In this document: in pieces, positions 49,794 to 58,427 of the stretch | Position numbering within the stretch: position 1 is the first letter of the stretch | How the letters are laid out: the number at the start of each line of letters is the position of its first letter | NCBI RefSeq assembly: GCF_015291885.1 | Contig: NZ_CP036186.1 | Location: 1,691,001 to 1,755,000 of the forward strand | DNA from: Stutzerimonas stutzeri | GTDB taxonomy: Bacteria > Pseudomonadota > Gammaproteobacteria > Pseudomonadales > Pseudomonadaceae | Length of the DNA stretch: 64,000 bases | Direction of reading: 5' to 3' | Made by a program: the position numbers and the translations under genes | Notes under the pieces: generated by a model | What the model was told of the DNA's origin: nothing | The model's database searches: none | The model's input: only the letters and a program-made list of their open reading frames with translations

Positions 49794-51683
49794 ATGACCT
49801 CTCGCCTCAGTCAGCACGCGCACCAGGTCCTCAGCTTCGGTGAAGGCGCCGCAGCCAGCCAGGGCCCCGCTGCCGATCCCGCCATAGCGCGCTCCTGGCG
49901 CCGTTGCCTGGAACAGCATCAGCTCGACCCGACCAGCCCGCGTGCGCCCTGCGTGATCGAGCGTCCGCGACTGAACGAGCACCGCGAGCGGCTCGATCGG
50001 GTTATCGCTGTCGCCCACTGGCAGATGAACAGCCTGCACCAGCAGCTGGGCAGCAGCGGCCACGCAGTATTGCTGACCGATGCCAGCGGCGTGGTGATCG
50101 ACAGCGTGGCCGATCAGGCCGAGCGTGCGGAATTCCAGCGCGCCGGGCTCTGGCTCGGTGCGGTGTGGAACGAGGCGACCGAGGGCACCAATGGTGTCGG
50201 CCTGTGCCTGCTGGAGCGCCAGGCGCTGACCATTCGGCGTGACGAGCACTTCCGTGGCCGGCACGCAGCACTGACCTGTTCGGCGAGCCCTGTGTTCGAT
50301 GCCGAAGGCGGTTTGCTTGCCGTACTCAATGTGTCGTCGGCGCGCGAAGACCTGTCGCGCCAGCGGCGTTTTCACACCATGGCGCTGACCAATCTCTCGG
50401 CCAAACTCATCGAGAGCTGCTTCTTCCTGCAGCACTGCGAGGGCGACTACCTGTTGCGCTTCCATGCCCAGCCGGAATACATCGGCCTGCTCAGCGAAGG
50501 CCTGCTGGCGTTCGATGGCGACGGACGCATCACGACCATCAACGAAACCGCACTGAACCTGCTGGGGAGCAACCGCGAGGCGCTATTGGGCCAACCGCTG
50601 GAAACCCTGCTGGATGTGCGTCTGGATCAGTTGCTGCAGCGCGCCAGGCCGCAGCCCGGCACCTGCTGGCCGCTGCATACCCACAACGGTCAGCGGTTGT
50701 ACTGCCAGTTGCGCGGACCGCAGATGCGCGTGGTGGCCGCGCCGCCGAAAGAAGCGGCAGCGCAGGTGGGTGGCCTGTGCCTGCTCGACCCGTCAATGCG
50801 CGCAGATTTCGGCCGCGCGCTGAAGGTTCTCGAGCGGGACGTGCCGGTGCTGCTGCAAGGCGAAACCGGCACCGGCAAGGAGGCGTTTGCCAGCGCGCTG
50901 CATCGCGCCAGCAGCCGCGCCGGCCGGCCGTTCGTGGCGCTCAACTGCGCGGCGATTCCCGAGACGCTGATCGAAAGCGAACTGTTCGGCTATCGCGGCG
51001 GCAGCTTCACCGGCGCGCGGCGCGAGGGCATGGTCGGCAAGCTGGAGCAGGCCAACGGCGGGATTCTCTTTCTCGACGAGATTGGCGACATGCCGCTGGC
51101 GCTGCAGACGCGCTTGTTGCGGGTGCTGGAGGAACGCAAGGTCACCGCGCTGGGGGCTGCCGCGCCGACCGAACTGAATATCCGCCTGATCAGCGCCAGT
51201 CATCACGACCTGCGCGCGCTGGTTGCCAGCGGCGCGTTCCGCGAAGACCTGTATTACCGCCTTGGCGGGCTGATGATTGCGTTGCCACCGTTGCGCGAGC
51301 GCAGCGACAAGGCTGCGCTGCTCGATCACCTGCTGGCGGAAGAAGCGCAAGGCGAATCGATCTGTCTCGAGCCGGCCGCGCGGCAAGCCTTGCTGCGCTA
51401 CAGCTGGCCGGGCAACGTGCGGCAGCTGCGCAATCTGCTGCGCACGTTGGTCGCGCTGAGCGAGCAGGGGCGCATTGGGCTGGACGACGTGCTTGCCGTG
51501 CTGCCGGCCGAAATGGGCGAGGTCGAGGTACCGCGCGACCCGTTGCAGTCGGCCGAGCGCGAGGCCCTGCTCACGGTGCTACGCGAACGGCACTGGCAGG
51601 TCAGTCGGGTGGCGGAACAGCTGGGGATCAGTCGCAATACGCTCTATCGCAAGCTGCGCAAGCACGGCATCTCGCGCAACTGA
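49794..51683 (+). CDS. Sigma-54-dependent activator, AcoR family
   Basis: The 629-aa regulator has an N-terminal GAF-type sensor domain (about 60-220), a PAS-like segment (YIGLLSEGLLAFDGDGRITT), an AAA+ sigma-54 interaction domain with Walker A GETGTGKEAFAS, the loop GSFTGARREG (equivalent of GAFTGA) and Walker B GGILFLDEIGD, and a C-terminal Fis-type HTH (VSRVAEQLGISRNTLYRKLR). Ser replaces Ala in the first loop position. It should respond to a small molecule and activate the -24/-12 promoter of the divergent monooxygenase gene. The start at 49,794 has GGAGA upstream. Confidence 0.9.
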   Translation: MTSRLSQHAHQVLSFGEGAAASQGPAADPAIARSWRRCLEQHQLDPTSPRAPCVIERPRLNEHRERLDRVIAVAHWQMNSLHQQLGSSGHAVLLTDASGVVIDSVADQAERAEFQRAGLWLGAVWNEATEGTNGVGLCLLERQALTIRRDEHFRGRHAALTCSASPVFDAEGGLLAVLNVSSAREDLSRQRRFHTMALTNLSAKLIESCFFLQHCEGDYLLRFHAQPEYIGLLSEGLLAFDGDGRITTINETALNLLGSNREALLGQPLETLLDVRLDQLLQRARPQPGTCWPLHTHNGQRLYCQLRGPQMRVVAAPPKEAAAQVGGLCLLDPSMRADFGRALKVLERDVPVLLQGETGTGKEAFASALHRASSRAGRPFVALNCAAIPETLIESELFGYRGGSFTGARREGMVGKLEQANGGILFLDEIGDMPLALQTRLLRVLEERKVTALGAAAPTELNIRLISASHHDLRALVASGAFREDLYYRLGGLMIALPPLRERSDKAALLDHLLAEEAQGESICLEPAARQALLRYSWPGNVRQLRNLLRTLVALSEQGRIGLDDVLAVLPAEMGEVEVPRDPLQSAEREALLTVLRERHWQVSRVAEQLGISRNTLYRKLRKHGISRN

Positions 51684-51685
51684 AA

Positions 51686-51705
51686 GGCGGGCGCGAACGC
51701 CCGCC
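51686..51705. terminator. Hairpin between the AcoR-like and LpxR genes
   Basis: Perfect 8-bp stem GGCGGGCG / CGCCCGCC with a CGAA loop, immediately after the activator stop codon and before the convergent lpxR stop. No U-tract, so termination strength is uncertain. Confidence 0.5.
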
Positions 51706-51714
51706 GTCATGGTG

Positions 51715-52698
51715 TCAGAGTGCGGTGGACAGGGTGATCGAACCGAACTGGTCGTGTTCCCGCTGGCTCTGGAATTCGCGGGTGCGCCAGACGTTGGCGA
51801 ATGCCAGTTGCCAGCGGCTCCAGGTCAGTGCCACGCCGACCTTGGCATCCCCGACCCACTCGCGGCGGTCAACCGAATGGCTGTCCTCGAAGGTGTTGCC
51901 GTCGAGCAGCATGTTGTGCGCCATGTAGCGGCCCTCGAGATTGGCGAAGCCGTACCAGGCGAAATCCCCACCCGGCCGGAAGAACTGGCTGCCGCTCTGC
52001 GCCGGCGTCACCGCCGGAATGCTGAAGCTGCGCTGCAGGTTCTGCCCCAGGCGCAGGCCCAGCCCGGCAGAGCCATAGCGATAGAGGTTGCCGAGGGCGA
52101 AGCCCACGCTCGGGCCATATTCCAGCTCCAGCCCGGCGAAGCGTTCCTGCAACCACCAGCGGTGCTGATAGCCCAGGTTGACGAAGGGCTCGTTCTCCAG
52201 CTGGTTATCCCAGCCGTTGGGCTCGTCGCTGTCGGTTACCTTGTGCACGGCACGCTGCAGGCGCTTGCCGCCCGCCGCCGGGCCGACGATGCCGACATCC
52301 AGGTGCAGCCCTTGCGCGGCGCGCCAGCCGTCGTACTGGGTGTCGGAAAACATCGACATGCCGGCGAACAGCAGGCCGGCGTAAGGGCGGTCGTCTTCGA
52401 TCAGATTTCGGGTTTCGATTTCCTCTGGCGTGTAGATCTGGTGGCCGAAGCGGTAGGCGACGTTGTCGACGGCATTGCCCGACCAGCCGGGCAGCAGATC
52501 GGCGAAGCGCCGCGTCCAGCTCTGGTCGTCCGGTTCGAAACCCCAGCTGACTTCCAGGCCGTTGGTGTAGTGACCATCGCTGCCCGAGGCGATGATGTCG
52601 TTCTCCGCCTTGATGGCGAGGATGTCCGCATGGCTGACGGCGGGGGCGGTGATGGTTGCGGCGAGCAGGCACAAGCACGGCAAAGAACGAGAATGCAT
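51715..52698 (-). CDS. lpxR: Outer-membrane lipid A deacylase, LpxR family
   Basis: A 327-aa protein with a Sec signal (ends AVSHA) and a beta-barrel body matching LpxR/DUF2219. Conserved stretches are IKAENDIIASGSDGHYTNGL, YTPEEIETRNLIEDDRPYAG, and C-terminal strands with alternating hydrophobics. LpxR removes the 3'-acyloxyacyl chain of lipid A at the outer surface. The Asn-Asp near residue 33 and the RPYAG loop correspond to the family active-site region. It follows the MBOAT/ACP operon on the same strand after 77 bases, so it may be co-expressed with that envelope-acylation locus. Confidence 0.87.
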   Translation of the reverse strand: MHSRSLPCLCLLAATITAPAVSHADILAIKAENDIIASGSDGHYTNGLEVSWGFEPDDQSWTRRFADLLPGWSGNAVDNVAYRFGHQIYTPEEIETRNLIEDDRPYAGLLFAGMSMFSDTQYDGWRAAQGLHLDVGIVGPAAGGKRLQRAVHKVTDSDEPNGWDNQLENEPFVNLGYQHRWWLQERFAGLELEYGPSVGFALGNLYRYGSAGLGLRLGQNLQRSFSIPAVTPAQSGSQFFRPGGDFAWYGFANLEGRYMAHNMLLDGNTFEDSHSVDRREWVGDAKVGVALTWSRWQLAFANVWRTREFQSQREHDQFGSITLSTAL

Positions 52699-52775
52699 GA
52701 TTCAACTCCTGGCTTACGTTCTTGTTTGTATGTTCTTTCTCGGATCATCACCGCTTCCAGCGGTTCGCTTGTCGA

Positions 52776-53840
52776 TCAGGGCGTGTCGTACCCGTCGTTT
52801 CTGGCCAGTCCCGCCTTGCTGACCATCTCCTGTCTGGCTTCCTGCAGTTGCTCGGCCAGTGCCGCGGAAAAGTCATGCACGGCTGACCAGCGCAGGTGAA
52901 TGGCGTCGACGAAGGCAGCCGGTGGAGCAACCCATTCGCGATCGGCGTTCCAATACTGAGCCCCGTCATGCCCGGCGATGGCGGCGTTCAGCTTGGCGTC
53001 GAAGCGGGCGAGAAAGCTGCCATCGGCATCGACCTTGGCTTTCCACTGCGGGTGCAGGGGCGTGGAAACCACAAGCAGCTGACGTCGCTCGCTATCCAGG
53101 CGTTTCGACAGTTCGCCCAGGGCGACAAAGCAGCTGTCATCCAGCGCATCCGGTTTGTCGTAGAACAGGCCGCGATCACCCTGCGGCTCCAGCGGCCCGT
53201 CGCCGTGGCGGGTGAACACCAACGGGTCCCATTCGATCTCGTTGGCCCGCTGCGCCTTGACCGTCTGCGCATTGCGCAACAGCGAACGCGGCGAGAAGTA
53301 GCGCATGTAGTAACCCCAGCGTGAGGCCTGCTGATAAACGTAGTGATCGGCATCCTCGCGGTCGAACACCGCATCCGGCACTTTCCAGCAGCCGGCGAAG
53401 TCCAGCGGATCGACGATCATCACCACCTGGCGGACGCTCGGTTCACGATCCAGCAGCCAGTTGGCGACATAGGTCGACTGGTTGGCGTGCAGGCCGCAGA
53501 ACGCACCGTTGAGCGGACGCAAGCCGGGCGTCTGCTCGATCAGCACGTCACCATCGACATGGCGCCAGGCGACCGAGGAGCCGACGATCAGCAGGTTCGG
53601 ATCGGCGATGGGGTTGTGCCGCAGAAAGTGCAGCTTTTCGTCCACGCACAGGCTGTTGGAGAAGGCCGGTGGCGGCAGGTTGTCGGTGTGATTGAGCCAG
53701 GCAAGCAGGGCGGCAAAGCCGCAGAGCATCCCGAACAGCCCGACGAACATGCCCAGCAGGTAGCCGGCACGTACCGGCCGCCGGTCTGCCTCGGCCCGGG
53801 TGGCGTCGCCGCCCGGGCATGTATCGACGGATCTGGCCAT
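52776..53840 (-). CDS. Membrane-anchored SGNH-type transferase (DltD/AlgJ-like)
   Basis: The 354-aa protein has one N-terminal membrane helix (GYLLGMFVGLFGMLCGFAAL, about 26-48), then a periplasmic SGNH-like domain. A block-I serine is in LLIVGSSVAWRHV (Ser88/89) and the C-terminal D-x-x-H dyad in FVDAIHLRW (Asp312, His315). This is the logic of DltD and AlgJ/X proteins, which receive an acyl group from an MBOAT partner and pass it to a polymer. It is 3 bases downstream of the carrier-protein gene and last in the MBOAT-FkbH-ACP operon. Confidence 0.78.
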   Translation of the reverse strand: MARSVDTCPGGDATRAEADRRPVRAGYLLGMFVGLFGMLCGFAALLAWLNHTDNLPPPAFSNSLCVDEKLHFLRHNPIADPNLLIVGSSVAWRHVDGDVLIEQTPGLRPLNGAFCGLHANQSTYVANWLLDREPSVRQVVMIVDPLDFAGCWKVPDAVFDREDADHYVYQQASRWGYYMRYFSPRSLLRNAQTVKAQRANEIEWDPLVFTRHGDGPLEPQGDRGLFYDKPDALDDSCFVALGELSKRLDSERRQLLVVSTPLHPQWKAKVDADGSFLARFDAKLNAAIAGHDGAQYWNADREWVAPPAAFVDAIHLRWSAVHDFSAALAEQLQEARQEMVSKAGLARNDGYDTP

Positions 53841-53843
53841 GAC

Positions 53844-54092
53844 TCAACGCCCTCCGAGTTTGGTCTGGATCAGTTGGGCGAAGTGGCCAACGTTCTTCAG
53901 CGATTCCAGTTCGGCGGTGCGGAACTTGATGCCGAAGCGTTGCTCGGCGGCCACGATCAGCAGGACATGGGTCTGACTGTCCCAGCCATCGATGTCGTCG
54001 GCGGTGGTTTCGGAGGTGAGGACGATATCGTCATCGTCGAACACGTCGTGGAAGACCTGGGTCAGCGCCTGGAGAATTTCCCTTTCGTTCAT
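53844..54092 (-). CDS. Acyl carrier protein
   Basis: An 82-aa acidic four-helix carrier protein. The phosphopantetheine attachment Ser39 lies in DDIDGWDSQTHVLLIV, the equivalent of the DSL motif with Gln in place of Leu. It is not the fatty acid AcpP, being encoded in an operon with an FkbH-like loading protein (4-base overlap upstream) and the SGNH transferase (3-base gap downstream). It should carry the acyl unit from FkbH to the cytoplasmic face of the MBOAT, as DltC does in D-alanylation. Confidence 0.88.
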   Translation of the reverse strand: MNEREILQALTQVFHDVFDDDDIVLTSETTADDIDGWDSQTHVLLIVAAEQRFGIKFRTAELESLKNVGHFAQLIQTKLGGR

Positions 54093-55990
54093 GCTTGCAC
54101 CTGGATGTGGTGGTTGATGGAAGCGCGCGAGGCCAGCTCGTAGCGCCAGAAACTTGCATCGGCGGGGGCGTTGGCAGGGGCGGGGCGCTGCTCGAAGCCC
54201 AGCCGCGGGTAGTGCTCGGCGACCATGCCGTTGCGTTCGCTGGGGCGGTACTCGCCAACCAGGGCACGCCAGCCGGCAGCCGCGGCTGCCTCGGCCAGCA
54301 CTTCCAGCACCGCCGCCTCGACCTGGCGGCCCAGCACGCGGCAGCTCATCGGCCAGCTGTCGATCAGCAGTTCATCAGCCTCGATGGCTGCATCCGCTCG
54401 CGCCAGCACCACACTGATCAGGCCGTTGTCACCGAACTTGTCCTCCAGCCGCAGCGCCAGGGCGATGGCTTGCGGATTGCTGGCCATGCGCTCGACTTCG
54501 GCTTCGGTATAGCGGCGGGTGGTGAGGTTGAACTGGTTGGTCTTGTTGATCAGCTGGGTGGTGCGCGCCAGCTCGGCGGCGCCGATGCGGCTGACGCGCA
54601 GCACCATCTGCAGCCCGCGCAGGTAGCCGTCCATGTCAGTCGCCTGGCTCTGCGCGGCCTTGCGTTCGGCATTCAGCGCATAGCTGCGGCCGCGCTCGGC
54701 GTCATCGGAGGTAAAGGACACGGCCTCGAAATAGCCCGCCGCGGCGATGCGGGCAGGGTAATTGGCGACATCGTCGGGCAGCTCCGGTACGGCGACTTCC
54801 GGCAGCTCGCGGCGCACGATGTCGCGCTCTGCGGGGTTGTCGTCGACGAACACCAGGCTGTCCAGACCGATATCGAGCATGCTCGCAATGCGCCGCAGGT
54901 TGCCCGCCTTGTCTTCCCAGTTGGCGACGAATGCCGCGATATCGCTGCGCTTGAGCGCCATTTCCGGATGCGCGAATGCCGCCTCGGCGACGTGCAGGTC
55001 GTTCTTGCTGCACACCGCGAGGATCACCCCGCGGCGCGCCAGTTGCGCGGCATAACGCTGGAAGGCGAGAAACGCCTCGCCGCTGGGGCTGCCCTGGCCG
55101 AGCTGGATTCCGTCGATGCCGTCATCACCGATCACGCCGCCCCAGAGGGTGTTGTCCAGATCGAGTACTAGGCACTTGCGTGACAGCCCGGCAGTGGCCG
55201 CCGCGATCCGCGCCAGATGTTCGCCATATAGCGGAGCCAGGGTCGGGCTGACCAACTGCTTGGCCTGATGCCAGCGCACCGGCTCGGCCAGGCCGTCGCC
55301 ATAAGCGGCTGCGTGCCAGGCCAGATCGAGCAGCAGCACGCCATCCTCGCGGGCAGCGGCGCGGATGGCCGCATTCAAGCGTTCGATGACTGCCCGCGGC
55401 GATGCTGGCACCAGTGCTTCGTAAGAGCCGAACAGTGGCGGCGCGACCGGCACCAGGGTTTGCTGCACCACCTGTGCGGCGTATCGCTCACGGGCCCGGC
55501 GCCAGAGCATGCGCAGTTCATCGACGCGCTCCGCCACCGCGGCATCCACTTCTGCCTGGCCTGCCTGCAAGGGCAGTTGCAGCGGCGCGTCATGGGCGTC
55601 CAGCGCCAGCAGCACCAGTTGCGGGGCGAAGGCGTTCAGCGCCGGGTCATCGGCCAACAGTGCCTGGCGGTACATGCCGTAGGGCGCAACGTGCAGCGAC
55701 AGCGCCAGCCGCCGCTGCAACCCGGCAACGCGAATGGCCGGTAGCAGGTGATCCACCGTATGCGAGGACAGCAGCGCCACCCGCAGCGGCGTCAGTCGTG
55801 CTGCCGCGGCATGCTGTTCGATACCGGTGGCGACCAGCTTGTCCAGCCGAGCGGTCAGGGTGAAATCCCGTTGAAAGGTCGCCAACCGCGCGGCTTCGTG
55901 CAGGCGCGGCAACGGGTCATCGATACGTTTGGCTTGGCCGATTGCAGCGGAGAGATCCGGGTGCGCCGGCAGCCAGGAGAGTTGTTGCAT
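54089..55990 (-). CDS. FkbH-like HAD-IIIC protein, presumed carrier-protein loading enzyme
   Basis: The 633-aa protein has an N-terminal SGNH-like region (about 1-250), a HAD-IIIC phosphatase/acyltransferase core with DLDNTLWGGVIGDDG (~residue 275, D-x-D-x-T), AVCSKND with the conserved Cys, and VFVDDNPAERD. A C-terminal GNAT-like domain follows (NKTNQFNLTTRRYTEAEVER, DKFGDNGLISVVLA). FkbH proteins convert 1,3-bisphosphoglycerate into a glyceryl thioester on a carrier protein in polyketide pathways; relatives handle other C3 units. Here no polyketide synthase is present and an ACP gene overlaps its stop, so it probably loads that ACP. Confidence 0.85.
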   Translation of the reverse strand: MQQLSWLPAHPDLSAAIGQAKRIDDPLPRLHEAARLATFQRDFTLTARLDKLVATGIEQHAAAARLTPLRVALLSSHTVDHLLPAIRVAGLQRRLALSLHVAPYGMYRQALLADDPALNAFAPQLVLLALDAHDAPLQLPLQAGQAEVDAAVAERVDELRMLWRRARERYAAQVVQQTLVPVAPPLFGSYEALVPASPRAVIERLNAAIRAAAREDGVLLLDLAWHAAAYGDGLAEPVRWHQAKQLVSPTLAPLYGEHLARIAAATAGLSRKCLVLDLDNTLWGGVIGDDGIDGIQLGQGSPSGEAFLAFQRYAAQLARRGVILAVCSKNDLHVAEAAFAHPEMALKRSDIAAFVANWEDKAGNLRRIASMLDIGLDSLVFVDDNPAERDIVRRELPEVAVPELPDDVANYPARIAAAGYFEAVSFTSDDAERGRSYALNAERKAAQSQATDMDGYLRGLQMVLRVSRIGAAELARTTQLINKTNQFNLTTRRYTEAEVERMASNPQAIALALRLEDKFGDNGLISVVLARADAAIEADELLIDSWPMSCRVLGRQVEAAVLEVLAEAAAAAGWRALVGEYRPSERNGMVAEHYPRLGFEQRPAPANAPADASFWRYELASRASINHHIQVQA

Positions 55991-56011
55991 GCCTGTGACT
56001 CCTTGTCGTGG

Positions 56012-57550
56012 TCAGAACTGGAAGTAGAGGAATTCGGTCGGCGCCATGGAAAAGGCGATCGCCAGGGCGAAGAAACCGAGCACACCAATCGCCATGCCGT
56101 GGATTGCCGTCGGGCGCCAGGCGCTGACCGGCAGCAACCGCTCGGTCCAGTGCGGCTGGGCCTGGAAGTTGAGCGCGGTTCGGAAATGGCCCATCCACTG
56201 CTGCACGTTCGGCATGCCCCAGACGAACACCAGCAATGCGGCGATATAGACGAAGTCGGAGCGATCCATCGCCGTGCTGATCGGGCTCAGGCCGAGCATG
56301 CCGGCGAGGATCGCCATGGCGGTCGGCACGTCGCTGGCGCGGAAGAACACCATAGCCACCACCACGCAGCCAAAGGTCAGGGAGACGGCCGCCGCCTTGT
56401 GCCACCAGATGTCGCTGTCCAGCTTCCAGCCCTGACGTGCCTTCCAGGCACGCCAGCCGTGGGCGACCACCAGATAGAAGCCATGCAGCAGGCCGAAGGC
56501 GACGAAGTGCCAGCCGGCGCCGTGCCAGATGCCGGAGATGAACATGGTGAACACGGTGGGGTAGGCAACCAGTGCGAAGAAGGTGCCGGCGGTCATCTTG
56601 CCCCGTCGCGGCTGCGGCTTGCCGGCCGCCATGCGCGCGCGGGTCACGCGCAGCACGATAGGGTTGTAGATGTAGGCCGTGAGAAAACGCGTCAACGTCA
56701 TGTGCCAGCGCGACCAGTAGTCGATGACGTTGCGCGCCTTGAACGGGCTGTTGAAGTTGGCCGGCAGGCTGATGCCGAACAGCAGCGCCAGGCCGATGGC
56801 CATGTCGCTGTAGCCGGAGAAGTCGAAGTAGATCTGCAGTGTGTAGGTCAGCGCGCCGGTCCAGGCATCGAAGAACGCCGGGATGGTGCCGTCGGCGGCC
56901 AGGCTGAAGACCGGCGTGGCTTTTAGCGCGAGGGTGTCGGCGATCACCACCTTCTTGAACAGGCCGAGCAGAAACACCGTGGCGCCCAGCGACAGGTTGT
57001 CGATGCGCGCGCGGAAGCTGTTGCGGTCGTTGAACTGCGCAAGCATCTCGCCGTGGTGGGTGATCGGCCCTGCGATCAGCTGCGGAAAGAAGCTGATGAA
57101 CAGGCAATAGTTGGCGAAGTCGTGTTCTTCCACCACGCCATCATGGGCATCGACCAGGTAGGCGATCTGCTGGAAGGTGAAGAAGGAGATCGCCAGCGGC
57201 AGGATGATGTCTTCCACCCGCCAACCGAGATCCAGCGCCGCATCCAGCGTGCCGAGTAGAAAACCGGTGTACTTGTAGTAGACCAGCAGCAGCACGTTGG
57301 CCGCGACCGCCAACCCGAGCACCAGGCGTGAGGGGTGCCGGCGCAGGTAGCCACCGAGCAGATAGTTGACCAGCATGCTGCCGACCAGCAGCGGTACATA
57401 GACCGGGTTCCACCAGCCGTAGAACACCAACGAGACGACGGTCAGCCAGATCACCGCGAGCCGCTGTCGGCCCGATCCGGTCAGCACGAAGAATCCAATC
57501 AACACCACCGGAAGAAATCCGGCGATGAATTCCACTGAATTGAAAAGCAT
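56012..57550 (-). CDS. MBOAT-family O-acyltransferase with C-terminal acyl-shuttle-like motif
   Basis: A 512-aa polytopic inner-membrane protein of the DltB/AlgI family. It starts MLFNSVEFIAGFLPVVLIGF, has SLVFYGWWNPVYVPLL, and carries the catalytic His region FISGIWHGAGWHFVAFGLLH (His of LLHG). The protein ends TEFLYFQF: the last six residues fit the FxYxxF acyl-shuttle motif that in Dlt-like systems takes the acyl group on its Tyr and hands it to the SGNH partner. It is the first gene of the operon, 21 bases before the FkbH-like gene, with AGGGA before the ATG. Confidence 0.9.
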   Translation of the reverse strand: MLFNSVEFIAGFLPVVLIGFFVLTGSGRQRLAVIWLTVVSLVFYGWWNPVYVPLLVGSMLVNYLLGGYLRRHPSRLVLGLAVAANVLLLVYYKYTGFLLGTLDAALDLGWRVEDIILPLAISFFTFQQIAYLVDAHDGVVEEHDFANYCLFISFFPQLIAGPITHHGEMLAQFNDRNSFRARIDNLSLGATVFLLGLFKKVVIADTLALKATPVFSLAADGTIPAFFDAWTGALTYTLQIYFDFSGYSDMAIGLALLFGISLPANFNSPFKARNVIDYWSRWHMTLTRFLTAYIYNPIVLRVTRARMAAGKPQPRRGKMTAGTFFALVAYPTVFTMFISGIWHGAGWHFVAFGLLHGFYLVVAHGWRAWKARQGWKLDSDIWWHKAAAVSLTFGCVVVAMVFFRASDVPTAMAILAGMLGLSPISTAMDRSDFVYIAALLVFVWGMPNVQQWMGHFRTALNFQAQPHWTERLLPVSAWRPTAIHGMAIGVLGFFALAIAFSMAPTEFLYFQF

Positions 57551-57918
57551 CTTCCCTATCCCTGCTCAGCGTACGTGCATCGCTGCTCAGGCCGTCTATG
57601 CGACGGAGCGGACATCCTCCCTGGTCCGTGTGCTGCAGTCGCGCTACCGGGATTTCATCCTCGCTCCGGTGTCGCGGCATCCTCGGTCCCTTGGTGGATG
57701 CATCGCTCGGGCGACAGTCTTTCGACTGGCATCCTCTGAGCTCCTATGGCTCCGACTGGAAGATGTAAAAAAAAGTTTCAGATTCGGGCGGTACCGTTGG
57801 GCGTCCAGTTGACGCAGGGCAAACAGCCCCTTGCTGGCGCGGCTTGCAGCTTGTTCCCGTCGGTCGGTAAAGTTCCCCACGGCTAATTTGAATGGCATCG
57901 GCGCCGCTTATCGAAGCA
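57551..57918. other. Intergenic region upstream of the MBOAT operon
   Basis: About 370 bases with no supported gene; short frames on both strands lack family features. A run of eight A at about 57,767-57,774 interrupts otherwise GC-rich sequence and may lie in the operon's promoter region. I see no clear -35/-10 or sigma-54 element. Confidence 0.4.
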
Positions 57919-57966
57919 ATAAAAAGGCCGACTGCGACGGATGGAATTCCGTCTGCCAGTCGGCCT
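57919..57966 (-). terminator. Terminator of the small membrane protein gene
   Basis: On the minus strand, stem AGGCCGACTG / CAGTCGGCCT with an inner GACGGA/TCCGTC pairing and a short loop, followed by TTTTTATT, 17 bases after the stop codon. Confidence 0.85.
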
Positions 57967-57982
57967 GGAGACCGCCAGTACC

Positions 57983-58213
57983 TTAGCGGGCGGTGCTTAG
58001 CCCTACGCTACGCGCTCGCTGGGCCGGTTTCGGCCTTGCGCTAGGCGGCTCTATCTTGCTCTGCAGGTGCCTTATCGTGCGCTTGAGGCGCTGCACCTTG
58101 TCTTCCAGTTGGAAGACCTTGCGATTGTTGTAGAACATGCCCAGCACGAATCCCACCGAAGTGAAAACCAGGCCATAAATGAGTGCGGCTTCATAGAGAT
58201 AGCTGGAAAACAT
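57983..58213 (-). CDS. Small single-pass membrane protein with coiled coil, 76 aa
   Basis: One N-terminal hydrophobic helix (YEAALIYGLVFTSVGFVLGM) is followed by a basic, heptad-like stretch (FQLEDKVQRLKRTIRHLQ) and a Pro/Arg/Ala tail. The ATG at 58,213 is chosen because AGAGGA lies 7 bases upstream. It resembles LapA-domain-like or other small Pseudomonas membrane proteins, but I do not recognise a specific family. It is transcribed alone with its own terminator, divergent from the YihY gene. Confidence 0.65.
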   Translation of the reverse strand: MFSSYLYEAALIYGLVFTSVGFVLGMFYNNRKVFQLEDKVQRLKRTIRHLQSKIEPPSARPKPAQRARSVGLSTAR

Positions 58214-58427
58214 CCTGTCATCCTCTGCGGGTAATGGCGGCATCGCACAATGCGTAATGCGGCCCAGAACGGCCTGATGCCAATCTGCCCCTATGTGACA
58301 TGGCGCACATTAAAATCGTTCCCGACCTCGCGGCCGCCTGCAAGGCCCGCGTGACTAGCAGCGAACTCTCCAGCAGAGCGGTCGTCCCATTTTCTAGACC
58401 GCACATTCACCGACTGGGGAAATACTA

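Noticed and set aside
54089..55990. Part of a polyketide or non-ribosomal peptide cluster
   Set aside because: FkbH-like proteins often occur there, but no ketosynthase, adenylation or condensation domains are in the window and the neighbours are envelope acyl-transfer proteins.
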